A program made the position numbers and the translations under genes. From Welwitschia mirabilis (lineage: Eukaryota > Gnetophyta > Gnetopsida > Welwitschiales): a stretch of 31,740 bases of DNA. How positions within the stretch are numbered: the stretch's first letter is position 1; each line of letters opens with the position of its first letter. Location of the stretch: contig JBOZIK010000001.1 in NCBI GenBank assembly GCA_051453625.1, forward strand, positions 62,960,902 to 62,992,641. The letters are read 5' to 3'. Of this stretch, positions 10,201 through 20,729 are shown one piece after another. The notes beneath the pieces are model-generated. The model searched no databases, was not told where the DNA came from, and worked only from the letters and a program-made list of their open reading frames with translations.

Positions 10201-11029
10201 TGTTGATTATAAAAGATAAATTTGATGAGACTATTCTCAAGATGATAAAAGATTTAGAACTCCTTATGTTGTTTATATCTACATACCTGTCTTTAATAGT
10301 AATTCCATGAAAATGTTTTATACACAAAGTAGTATCATATTTTTCATGTTTTTAAGAAAAACCTATCATTTGATGGTATGCTATCATACTTCATATATCA
10401 TTCATTAAAATTTTAAATAACACATTGTTAGCTATTTATATAGCATTACCTAATCATTTGAAAAAGACACATTTTTATAATATGTATATACCTTCTTATT
10501 GCTATATTTTTTTGAGAAGGTTAATTCATCCCACTAATTTAACTTAATAATTCTATATTTAAGCTTGTGAAACTAGAGTTATTAATAATTTTTTCAAAAT
10601 TTTCATTTGGAGTAACTTTAACTTCTACAAAAAATATTCAAGAGTTATCTTTAGAGTTTAATTTTATTTTCTATATGAGTATTCATATAATAACTTCTTA
10701 TTTTAAACTTCAAATACTTATCCTTTACTAAAGGGGAACAAAAATAGTAATAAAAATAAAAAATATGCAACTTCTAATTATCCTAATAATAACATATACT
10801 TGAATGTTTCTTTTAATATAAATATGTAGAGAAAGAGTATCTTACCTAAGAAGGATACTATTGAAGAGGCCTCCATGAAGATATCTAAGTGAAAGATAAA
10901 GTTATTGAAAAACAAAAATGAAAATGCATAATAAAAATAAGATTTAAAATGAATAAATTACCTAGCATGATTTTACTTTTATAGATTTTCTAAGCTCAAG
11001 GTCTACATGTTAGCATTTGGTGCATTATA

Positions 11030-11830
11030 TCTATTGTCAAAGGAGCTTTTAAAATCATCAAAATGGGTTTTATTGAGATATTATATAAAATATTATTTAC
11101 TTACATATTACCTAGATGGAGATTTAAAAGAATCTTTAAATAACTACTTGTTATTTAAAGGGATCTTTAAGTTACCATTCAAGAAATTTTATTAGTAGGA
11201 ATTGTTTGAAAGGGGCTTTTAAGTAACAAATGGTCACTAAAAAGGACCCTCAAATAAGGGCTTAACTTAAAAAGGATATTTAAGTAATGAATTATTACTC
11301 AAAGGGTATATTTTAGAAGCCTTAGTCAAGCTCTCATAGAAAAGTATAAATTAATTTTCTTCCCCTCATCTTGCTTGTATCCTTTATAAAATCAAAGCAA
11401 TGATGTCACTTTTCAAAGAGCTATTTAAAAACTGGCATAAATCTTATCATATCAATTATAGATGATTTTTGAAAAGGGTATTAAGAAAATAAAAAGGGTC
11501 AAAAAGTAAAGTAATAAATCAAGAGGAGGTGATAGAAAAATTCATTTCTTCATTTCTTTTATCCTAGCTTTGGGCAGAGCTTGAAGAGGATCTTTAAATA
11601 ATAACTTGTTATTTGAAAGGGGTTTTTGAAATCCCACTCAAAGTAAAAATGAAAGCATGAAAGATCATGATAATGATCTACTTACAATGGAAATAATCAA
11701 AGGGCATTGAATAATCTATTAAATAGGTCTTTAACAATGATGTATACATTTTAACATGTTAAATAAGGTCGATTATAAGGTCCTTTGAGAATTAATCAAA
11801 GGGTATCTTCAAGATTACTACTATGAACTA
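11030..11830. repeat. degenerate repeat field with AAAGGGATCTTTAAGTAAC-like units
   Basis: Variants of one motif recur on the plus strand at about 11036, 11122, 11155, 11205, 11240, 11270, 11300, 11590 and 11620. Examples are aatctttaaataac, ttatttaaagggatcttt, gaaaggggcttttaagtaac, aaaaggatatttaagtaa and ggatctttaaataataac. The clearest long pair is 11121-11175 against 11588-11640. Spacing is irregular, so this is an eroded array. Tandem repeats in the 3' spacer are common in large Tat/Ogre-type elements. Confidence 0.6.
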
Positions 11831-12637
11831 CAATAAATATAGAAATATAAAACCTTCTATAATTATTTAGTTAGTTCAATTAGAAGAAGTAGAGGTTGAC
11901 ATAGCGTTTTCTAGATCAAATAAAATTCTTATAACTAAGAAATAAGTTAGAGAATCAGGTAGCCCTTATTTTACTCAAGTCAATAATTAAGCATTACCTT
12001 TCTCTATCACTCTTATTGTAAGTATATTTTATAATTATTTAATTATGTTTAGCATTAAGTCTCATTTTTTATGCTTAACTTTCACTAAAATCTAAACAAA
12101 ATATGGCTTCCAACTTTTAAAATTTGTTGACCCTTCTTGTTATTCTTTCTTTAGTTAATGAAAGCAAATGTTGTCTTTTAGATTAGGAAATGTCTAAATA
12201 TAGATGAACATCATAAGTTTAGTGGTAACCTCCTATAAAATCTTTATTCATAGTGTTTACTCCTCATCTTCCTTCTTACAATTTAGTTTCTAAAGTATTT
12301 TCTACATTGGATGAAATAATTCTTGAAAATGACAAAAATTGCTTTAGTCATAGAAAATTACTCTTTGATATGATTCCATAGTTTATCATTTAGCATTAAA
12401 TACTAGAGAATTTGATCTATAGATCTAATTTCTATTCTAACTAATGAAGTAAATAGATATGATGCATCTTAAGGGTGATTTGCAGGTCAAATATAATAGT
12501 TAGAGCAAAGGACTTATTAAAATGAATGTAATGACTATCATACCTAAGTCTCTGAGCACTCTACCTTAATGAATATCACTTAATAAGATGGAATCCATGG
12601 GCTAATTCAGCCTATAAAAACTTCTAAGATACTTATC

Positions 12638-12650
12638 CTATATAAATAGG
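12638..12650 (+). promoter_or_regulatory. TATA-like element on plus strand
   Basis: The sequence ctatataaatagg is a good plant TATA consensus. It is followed about 30 bases later by a pyrimidine-rich stretch (actccctacatcatc). In plant LTRs this arrangement marks the U3/R boundary. It is antisense to E2, so it could belong to a nested decayed LTR or drive an antisense transcript. No LTR partner was found. Confidence 0.35.
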
Positions 12651-13699
12651 AGCACTAATTGACTCCCTACATCATCTACATTTAGTCCCACTAGTAGAAA
12701 CTTCTAGCTAAAGAAGATCTAGGAGAAAGAACAAGTTTAAGGAATGGCTTTATTGAGATATCTAAAATTTAAGTTTAACTAATTTTTAACTCAAGTAATT
12801 TTGCTACTGTTTCCTTCTTTTCCTTTTATTTTTAGAAAAATAATGCTTCGCTATAATATTTTATTTTTAAATATAAAGGCTGCTACTTATTATGTTCTTA
12901 AATAAGATCTTTTATTAAAAGGCATTGGTTATATTTTATTTCAATACTTGTTATTTTAAAATTACAATAATTTTTGAATATTAGATTCTTTTTTTCTCAT
13001 CAAAATTTACTACTTTAGGATAAATAGAAGAAATACATATTTATTTTGATATCATAAACACTAAAATAAAACAATAATACTTATACAACATTTACACATT
13101 TTGAGGCTCACTTGATTTGAATAAAATATTAATAACTAATCATTCCTTAGATGATGCCTAGGGGATGATTGTCTTTTTCTAATTTCAAATCAAAGTGCCT
13201 TTTTTAGTATTCAAGTAAAAAAAAACACTTGCAATCAGGAGAGTGTAACCACTGCCATAGCAATAAGGACCTGTAGAGTTATGTATTCATATCATAGCCT
13301 ATTAATTCCTTAATCGAGTACTCATAGCTACCTTATTACACTACTAAAGACCTCTTTAAAAAATATTGACCTCAATGTAATTATGATAGGACATTATAGT
13401 ATATGTATTTTTTTTGGATAAAATAAATAATTTCATAAGTACTTTTATTTTTATTTAATGATTTAGTTATTCAATTTTTTTTTTTAACTTCTTCCTTTCC
13501 AAATTGTCACTTGCTCTTTAGATCAAAATTTTACCTATCATTAAAAGTTTCACAATTTGAATAACATTCATTTTTCTTCTTTAAAGAACAAGCCTAATTG
13601 TATGATAAAAGATTTTTTTAAAAATATTATTTAAAGTGCATTATTAAAAGAGATGCATAGCAAGAATTTTTTTCATCTTATATAGTTGTCTAATTACAT

Positions 13700-14930
13700 A
13701 TAAAAGTGAGACTCCCTTTGTATAAGTTTTGATCCTATGGCTATGTACTGGTATTTCTCTTTAGTTTCATCATTAAATACTTTCACTACTCCATTTCATA
13801 GGATTTTTATCAAGGTGGCCTAATCCATTTTTGAATATATATTTTTTAGAAGATATATATCTAGGATCAAAACTAATACTTTACTACTAATGTTAAAATT
13901 AATTTACCTAATGTTATTGTCATCCCAAGTCTTTACTTGTTCTTAGATTAATCCCTTTTTTTATCAAGGTTTATCTTCTATCTTCATCTAATTTGTATTT
14001 TTATCCATTTTTTAAATTTTATATAAATCATATTATAGTTGGTTAGCTAGTTTAGAGGATATTAATCTTAATTCAATTGGTAAAGTTCCTTTCTTATCAT
14101 AAACTAAGTTGTAAAACCTTTAATATTATTCCAGCTTATCTTATAGACCCATAATGATTTAGTAATGTTTTTATCTAATTTATTATTTTAGTGTTTATAA
14201 TTTTAGTTAGAATTTTATTTAAGTCTTAATTTGTAATGTTAGCTTAACTATTTTATTTAGGATGATAAGTAGAAGAGAGTTTACTATGAACTCCAAACCT
14301 AAATAAAATTTTGGTAAAATTTTAACTAGTGAAAGGGGTTTTCTTATTCATATAAGAGTGTTAGGCATACCAAATCTAAGGAATATATTTCTAGATAGGA
14401 CTTTTACTATAGTTTTAATAGATCAATTAGGGAAAGCCTTAGGTTTAGCCCATTTCGTCAAATAATTTACACAAACCAACAGATACTCTTTTTAAAAGGA
14501 TTTCGGATTTATGAATCTAATAAAATATATTTTTCATACATCAAGAAGTTTTAAAGATTAAATCTATTATTGGTACATCTCCATTATTGTTGATTAAGCT
14601 TCTTCTCTTGACATTTATTATAGATCTTAGTATAACTAAAAGAGTCTAAATTAGGTAGATTATTAATATCCTATACATAATATTTTCATGGTTGTCCTTT
14701 TTCCTCTATAATGACCTCCTCCTTCTTCTACATGAAAATGTTTTTAGTAATTCTTCTTTTATTATATTCACTTACAAACTTTCTAATAATATCATTCTTA
14801 CATAATTTAAAAAGAATCTTGTTTTCTCATATATAATAGTTTCTTATCCTAATAATCTTTGTTTTTTCATAATAGGTCAAGTAAGTCGGTATCTTCTTGT
14901 TTATTAAGAAATTAGCTACATCTAAGTATC
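13700..14930 (-). pseudogene. E2 integrase relic
   Basis: On the minus strand the zinc-region end reads GHYRGKRTTMKILCIGY near 14650-14715. The core reads LTKWAKPKAFPN at 14429-14461, then RNIFLRFGMPNTLI. After a small frameshift it gives KPLSLVKILPKF and GLEFIVNSLL. At 14241-14276 STYHPK-stop-NS-stop-A corresponds to the conserved STYHPQTNGQAE block, with Gln codons changed to stops. The relic continues with LRLISSKLANQL near 14030-14070 and weak C-terminal similarity to about 13700. The order is collinear with RNase H to the right. It is inactive. Confidence 0.85.
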
Positions 14931-14959
14931 TTATTATAGACTTGCTAACTATTTATTAA

Positions 14960-15530
14960 GAAAACTGTTTTAGATTTCCATTTATTTATCTTCTTCAAGG
15001 AACTTAAGTCTAGATGAATGATTAGCCCCCATCATTTTTGTCCCTTTTTTATGTATTATCTTTAGGGTAAATTTCTGCATCAACATAATCCATTTCATAT
15101 TCATGGATTGGCTTCTTTTTTATTCATTATAAATTGATCTATATGGATTTTAATCTCATATCCAAGGATATAACTCCTAAATTTCTCTAAGGATGTAACT
15201 ATGATTAGCATCTCTTTTGTAATGGTTGTATAATTTTTTTACCTAGAATTGGATTTTTAATTATGTAAGCAAGATCATATGGTGTATTACTATCATCTTT
15301 TTATCGTAAAATTGCACCAACATTAAATTGTAAAGCATCTATTATGATGTGAAAAGGTTTACTCCAATCTGGTTTTAATAAACTAGGGTTTTCTATTAGT
15401 TTAAATTTAAAAATACTCTTGACATTCCTAAGTCCACTCATTAGGTACATCTTATTATAATATGTTACACAATGATTTGGTAATTTTACTAAAGTTAGTA
15501 ATGAACCTTCTATAGTAGCTTCCATGATCC
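14960..15530 (-). pseudogene. E2 RNase H relic
   Basis: A 74-residue open stretch at 15301-15525 (minus) contains NPSLLKPDWSKPFHIIIDAL followed by QFNVGAIL. This is the RT thumb/RNase H boundary with the first catalytic Asp kept (IIDAL). Downstream, near 15110-15200, EKFRSYILGYEIKIHIDQ is the second RNase H block, with the TDH position read as IDQ. Its apparent Met start is internal. The sequence lies between RT and integrase, as in gypsy pol. Confidence 0.8.
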
Positions 15531-15689
15531 AAAAATGATCTTAATTATTTTAGTTTGAATGGTGATGAAATTTATTTAATGAAACTAATATTTTTCACAT
15601 CAATTTCAATTCCTCTAATTAATATTCTATGACATGAATAACACCCTCTACTACCATAAGCTTGCTCTAGATCAACTTAACTTTAAATT

Positions 15690-16250
15690 CTTATCTTTAC
15701 ATTAAGTGAGTGAAGCTTATAGTCTATCTAAATCTTCATAAAAATCATGTTCAAAGGTTGAAAAAACATCCATGAAAACTTTAACTAATCTTTTAATTAT
15801 ATCCTAGAAATTATTATTCATTGGCCTCTAAAAAATGGTTGGGGTATTTCATTGTCTAAAGGTAAGATCTTAAACACATATGTGCCTTATTTACAAGTAA
15901 AATTTATTTTTTTTCTAATCTTTAGGTGCTATAGGTATTTGACTATATCCACTATATCCATTTAATAAACTATAAACTTATGACTAAAACATCTTTTTAG
16001 AACTTAATCTATAAATGATAAAGAAAAGTGAATATTCTAAGAAGGAGCATTCAACAATCTAAAATGTATGAATACTCTCCATTTATTATTCTCTTTTAAA
16101 ATAATAATAATATAACTTAACCCATTCTAAATTAGAAATAGAATATATCAATCCTACTTTCACTAACCTTAGAATTTATTGTTTAATCACTTCTTTCATA
16201 TGAGGGTTACATCTCCTTTCTAGTTATCTAACATGCTTTATAGTAATGTC
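15690..16250 (-). pseudogene. E2 reverse transcriptase relic (Athila/Tat-like)
   Basis: The minus strand reads WRVFIHFRLLNAPS then IHFSLSFID near 16020-16100, the substrate-binding block with the HFxLxFID signature of Athila/Tat RT. SHKFIVY follows, then TFTCK-stop-GTYVFKILPL near 15870-15910, where the expected TCPFGT block has a stop. The catalytic box reads VFMDVFSTF at 15755-15781, so the second Asp of FMDD is Val. FEHDFYEDLDRL ends the block. It is collinear in essentially one frame with stops at 5-10% of codons. It is inactive. Confidence 0.87.
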
Positions 16251-16849
16251 CAAGTAAATATTGTATTAACATACTTTAGTATCATTCTTATAATATTTGC
16301 ATAAGTTCAAGTAAATGATTTAGTTATTTTTATCAACATCCTTTTTTGATTTCCTCTTTAATTAGTGAGTCAGACTTCTATTAATAATTAGTGGTTAATT
16401 CTTTTTAATTTCTATGTATTCTAGTTCTTACTTAAGAGGAGATTTCTTAAGTTCCTATTCATTTTTAACTATTTTAATAGTTAACAAGTCCTCCTTTCTA
16501 TCCACTTCTTACTTTTCTAACATCTGCTATTCTTCCCTCTTCAAAATCATGCTAGTACTATCTACCCTATGAGAGGAAGGATATTCAATCTCTACTTTAT
16601 TTGAAATTTTTATATTCCATGTGAGATCTCTCAAACTAATTTCCATCACTTCCTCTTTTGAATAAAGTGTTTCATTAGCTATTGCCATCCAGGATCATTC
16701 CATAATGATGGAATGTATTTTCCTTAGTTTTCATAATAACTAAATCCAATAAGTATCCAAATCCTTAAAGTTTTATTAATTTATTTTCCATTATGTCTTC
16801 TAGTCTTACTGTAGAATCATCTATAATGTAAACTTATCCGTTATAATGG

Positions 16850-16925
16850 GTTTATTGTGGGCTTCTAAGATGTTCAATTATGTCATAAGAGATGACACTA
16901 ATACTAGCCCCTAAATCCACTAAAT
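16850..16925 (-). pseudogene. E2 aspartic protease active-site relic
   Basis: At 16880-16917 the minus strand reads DLGASISVISYD. This fits the retroelement protease motif Asp-Ser/Thr-Gly-Ala-Ser, with the second residue Leu (TCA or TCG to TTA). The motif is at the expected distance between gag and RT. The remaining flanks are too eroded to delimit the domain. Confidence 0.8.
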
Positions 16926-17360
16926 CACCTTATACCATTATATCCACAACTGGTATTCTAGGGTTACTATATTTTTCAATTTGATTTCCTTATAAGACCT
17001 AAGTAGAAGCCCATGATAATTGATCTCTTTCAATCACTTATCTTTTTACTTTTTTAGTAGTAATTTCTTATTTCCTTTTCTTACTTCCTCATTTGATGTA
17101 AAGTTTCCTTACTTGATTCTAATAGAAGGAAATATTTTTAGCATCTTAACTAAGGGTAATATGACTAAGGTATCTTCTAAGGCTCTAACAAGGTATTGCA
17201 CATCCTTTTTCCCTTTTGTAGTATCTTGATTCGCACTAGTAATGGTAATGAATCCTCCATTTCTTTTTTAATTATAATATATTCTATCACATTTTCACTA
17301 TTTTTAACTTATGCTTCTCTTGTAAAAGGTGAATTTAAAAGATAACTTCTTCTTAACTTT
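16926..17360 (-). other. E2 gag-protease junction, decayed
   Basis: No motif can be named in this stretch. A plus-strand open frame at 17020-17229 is the T-rich complement of the Lys/Asn-rich gag end and is not a gene. The region probably encodes the C-terminal gag and protease N-terminus. Confidence 0.4.
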
Positions 17361-17870
17361 GTTATAACTACCTTATAGCTAGCCTTCCTTAGGATTAGTT
17401 AAGGTTATGCTGGTATGAGGAGTTCTTCAAGCTCCCCTTATTTAAGTTTTAACTATTACTAAGTTTTTCCTTTTAGTTTCTTTAATTTCTAAAATAATCA
17501 TATTGTTTTTATCTCTTATACTACATACATCTTTTCATAGAAGTCTCGTTCTTATTTTTCCATTTTCTAGTTTAACTAGAATAAGGTCTTTTTTCCTGAT
17601 CTGAGGACTGTTACTTGGATTATAGTTAGTTTCATTAATATCTAGCCATTCTACAAATCCTACCATCCAAGAGCACTCTATATATTGATTATTCACCTCA
17701 TTAAAATATTTATAGGTTTTAATCTCCTCATCTTATTTTAATCTATTAATATCCTTATTTAAGGCCTCTATTCTCTTATTAGTTTCTTCTAACATATTTT
17801 CATACTTCATTTCTACTCCTTTTCCTAAAATAACATAATTTACCTTTTTCTTTCCTTTATCCTCACTCTA
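17361..17870 (-). repeat. gag tandem duplication, copy 1
   Basis: This aligns with 17871-18390 at an offset that grows from 509 bp (ctagcc at 17379 and 17888) to 520 bp (aaggcctcta at 17761 and 18281). Shared landmarks include ggttatgctggta, aataatcatattgtt, catacatcttttcat and tttctttcctttatcctcac. On the minus strand this copy reads NMLEETNKRIEALNKDINRL and WMVGFVEWLD. Confidence 0.9.
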
Positions 17871-18390
17871 TTCTAACTACCATACAACTAGCCTTTCTTG
17901 GGGTTGGTTGAGGTTATGCTGGTATAAGGAACTCTTTAATCTTATTCTCGTTATTTGAGTTTTAATTACTACTATATTTTTCTCTTAGTTTCTTCTATTC
18001 CTAAAATAATCATATTGTTGTTATCTTATAAATTGCATACATCTTTTCATAAGAGTCTTCTTCTTATTTTTTAATTTCTTAGTTGAATTGGAATAAAGTT
18101 TTTTCCCCTAATGGGAGAAGTATTACTAGGATTATAGTTAATTTTTTAAAAATCTAACCATTCTACAAATTTTGTCATCCAAGGGAACTTTATAGGATAA
18201 TTATTCTCCTCATTATAATATTTGCATATTTCAATCTCGTTATCTTATTTTAGTTAATTAATATCCTTAGTTAAGGCATTAAGGCCTCTATTCTTTTGTT
18301 GGTTTCTTCTAGCATATTTTCATCCTTCATTTTTACTCCTTTTCTTATCATAACTTCATTTGCCTCTTTCTTTCCTTTATCCTCACTCTA
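17871..18390 (-). repeat. gag tandem duplication, copy 2
   Basis: This second copy directly abuts the first. On the minus strand it reads NMLEETNKRIEAL and FPWMTKFVEWLD, so the same gag segment is encoded twice. A short extra ttaaggcat at about 18272-18280 explains most of the offset change. The copies have diverged about as much as the two LTRs by eye, so the duplication is old. Confidence 0.9.
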
Positions 18391-19290
18391 AGTTCATTCT
18401 TAACTCATTTAATATAGCTTACCTATGCTTATATTGATCTCTTATGTATTTCCATTTTTGATACTATCATGGAGTATATCTAACTTTTTTAAAGAGCTAC
18501 CCTATAAACCCCTTAATAAAGCTCTCACTTGTTCTCTTAGACTTATTCCTTGGTTGAGACATCTTGTTAGAAAAATCTAATATCTATCCATGAACTCATT
18601 AAACTTTTCATTGTTTTTATACTTAACATACAAGATTTGACACCTTAAATATTTAATATCTCTGACAAGTTGATGTTCGCTACAAAATGCTATTTTTAGA
18701 TCATTTCAAATTTTAAAGGTATAATTTGAAAATATATAAAAAGATAACTAGGAATCCCTCTTTAATTAAAAAAAAAAACTCAAGAAATCTAAGTTAGTTT
18801 CCAAATAGTTAGATTTACAAAAGAAATAAAAAATGCTTAGATAGGGCATAGGTTCTTTATTCTTTTTATCTTTAAAAGTGGAAATATTAGTAGTGATTAT
18901 AGTTTTTATCTTATCAAGAGTTTCTAACACTGAACAGTCCACAAAGTTGGATGCATGAGGCCTATAATAATCTATACTCAGAGGATTTGAATCAACTGTC
19001 TCTTTCTTATTCAAGTACAATACTTCTATATTTTAAAGTTTTCTTCTTCTTTTCTAGGCTTGTATTAGTAGATCTATTTTATGTTGTAATTCTACTTGAC
19101 TTCTTTTAAGTATTTCCATATCTTCCATGAAGTATTAGGAATCAACCTTAGTTCTTCTAGCATCATAAGTTGCTTCATTCAACTTATATTTTTTAGGAGT
19201 CTAAACATGTCATCCTTTGTCATCCCTTTATTATCCTTGTTTATCTATTATCAAAAGGGTATTCATTACTTTATTAATAATATTAGAATG

Positions 19291-19307
19291 CCCTCCTTCT
19301 ACTGCCA
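19291..19307 (-). other. E2 primer-binding site, tRNA-Asn type
   Basis: The minus strand reads TGGCAGTAGAAGGAGGG. The complement of the plant tRNA-Asn(GUU) 3' end, as I recall it, is TGGCGCTAGAAGGAGGG, a match at 15 of 17. It lies three bases inside the LTR edge at 19311, the same spacing as in E1. Tyrosine or other tRNAs were not compared base by base. Confidence 0.7.
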
Positions 19308-19310
19308 AAA

Positions 19311-20269
19311 TTATAAGCCTAGAAACTAATTAAAAGTATTATAAAATATTAAATTATTTTTACTAAAAGACCTAATAAAAGGTAAAGTTACATAATAATA
19401 TGCTAGAAAAATGGAAATTATATAACCAAACCATAGACTCAATTATTATTACCTTTTATATGAAGACTTATTTTTCATTCATCTAACTTAACTGAAGATT
19501 CTTTTTTTGTGTCAAAAATATTTCTTGTCAAGAATGGTTATTCTTATTAAATAATGTTTTAACAATTTATATATTATTAATAGTATCTACGAAGGATGTG
19601 GCATGAATGTAAAGAAGATAATAAAGAAAATCATGATCAAGTTTGTGCATTACTTATTTCTAAATGATACATAATCTTAATATTAACTCTATCTAATATC
19701 AATACTAAGAGAAAGAAATAACCAACATGCCATTTTTCCAAATGAGATGCATAATATACAAGACTCTTTTCAGAATACCAAAGGTTTTATTACTTTCATG
19801 AAAATATAGAAGTAAAATAGTTTCCTATGAATAACAATAAGTATAGAAATTTGAAAGTCATTTTGCATCTCTTTCTCTATGATCTTCTCCTCCTTCTAGA
19901 TCTTTTCTAATATTTGTTAATGGTTTCCAAAAAGATCCATAAGTTATCTTCCTAATGCATATTTGTCTTAACAACATTAGCTTTTTGTATCCTCTTCCTT
20001 GTGTTACCTATCCTAGTATTCCTGATAGATCTCCTTATGTTGGTTAGTACTCTCACCTTTTCATGCCACATTAGATATTGTTGCAACTATTTCCCCTTTG
20101 TTAGCACTATTCTCCATTTGTTATACATTTAAATTATTATCCTAAAAAACATATTACTTGCATACATCATGATGATGATGATATAATATAAAGGCTTGTT
20201 ATATCATATAACACTAAATATTTTCTATTTCATTCATTCTTAATAAGAAAAAGTAAGATAATATTTACA
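19311..20269 (-). repeat. E2 5' LTR
   Basis: This 959-bp copy of the LTR at 7119-8071 has a first dinucleotide of TT instead of TG and an end reading TTTACA. The primer-binding site adjoins its left edge, so it is the 5' LTR of a minus-strand element. A (GAT)n run at 20167-20182 matches an AAT run in the other LTR, again a G-to-A type difference. Confidence 0.85.
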
Positions 20270-20644
20270 AATAGTTTTACCATATCATTTATTTTTAGCT
20301 TCTTTTATTTATTTTCGCTCTTGAGTTTATCATCTTCAAAATCATTTTATATTTCATCACACTAGTAGGATAATAAAATTTTAAATTTTTTTATTATTTC
20401 TAGTTTTATTAAATACCTTACTTCATTTGAGGTATTATTTTAGTGGATACCCATTTTTGTTACTTTATCCTACTTCAATGCATTATCTTTTATTTGTTTT
20501 GTTTAAACTAAAAAACAGTTTTAGCAACTAATATTATTTCATTTTTTGGGAAGATAATTTATCTATTTTAAGTATTTTTTATTTATTTATTTTAAGTATT
20601 TTTATATTTAAAAGAATATTTTGTCCATTAAATAAAGTCACAAA

Positions 20645-20729
20645 AAAAATAAAAGTAATTTACAAACTTCTTCTTTCATTTCACAAAACAATAAAAATAA
20701 AAGTAATTTACAAACTTCTTCTTTCATTT
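20645..20729. repeat. 37-bp direct repeat, period 48 bp
   Basis: The segment starting aaaaataaaagtaatttaca is found at 20645-20681 and again, identical, at 20693-20729. It lies just outside the E2 5' LTR. A neighbouring pair of ttattttaagtattttt words at about 20560-20600 shows similar slippage. Confidence 0.9.

Larger units (their letters stand above)
10201..13690 (-). other. E2 3' untranslated or spacer region
   Basis: This 3.5 kb lies between integrase and the extra coding relic. The part from 10200 to about 10550 may still be the N-terminal portion of the extra protein, since short minus-strand pieces such as KMCLFQMIR are open. The rest has no gene that I recognise. It holds the degenerate repeat field at 11030-11830 and a plus-strand TATA-like sequence at 12638-12650. 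A nested, decayed insertion cannot be excluded. Confidence 0.45.
17361..19270 (-). pseudogene. E2 gag relic with coiled-coil N-terminus and internal duplication
   Basis: Read on the minus strand from about 19270, the relic contains EDMEILKRSQVELQHKIDLL near 19065-19128, a coiled-coil start typical of plant gypsy gag. An open 84-residue stretch (18766-19020) follows with KKNKEPMPYLSIFYFF. Lower coordinates contain two diverged copies of a segment including NMLEETNKRIEAL and FVEWLD. I could not find a CCHC knuckle, so it is lost or in an unreadable part. Stops interrupt all segments after 18766. The primer-binding site at 19291-19307 precedes gag closely, leaving little leader. The exact start codon cannot be fixed. 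Confidence 0.7.
7119..20269 (-). mobile_element. E2: complete but decayed 13.15-kb Ty3/gypsy element with extra 3' coding region
   Basis: Two direct LTR copies (7119-8071 and 19311-20269) enclose an interior read on the minus strand. From the right it has a tRNA-Asn-type primer-binding site, gag with a coiled-coil start and an internal duplication, PR, RT, RNase H and IN. Then follow about 5.6 kb of 3' region with an additional coding relic, a polypurine tract and the 3' LTR. The RT wording and large size fit the Athila/Tat branch. LTR copies look only about 75-80% alike by eye, so the insertion is very old or mutated unusually fast. I see no matching 5-bp target duplication at its edges. Confidence 0.85.

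Noticed and set aside
11007-11195. Plus-strand open frame of 62 codons
   Set aside because: It overlaps the AAAGGGATCTTT-like repeat field, has low complexity, and no motif.
19096-19329. Plus-strand open frame of 77 codons
   Set aside because: It crosses the E2 primer-binding site and LTR edge and is antisense to the gag coiled-coil start.
7114-20274. Target-site duplication around E2
   Set aside because: The five bases left of 7119 (tttgt) and right of 20269 (aatag) do not match. It has either decayed or been lost by rearrangement.
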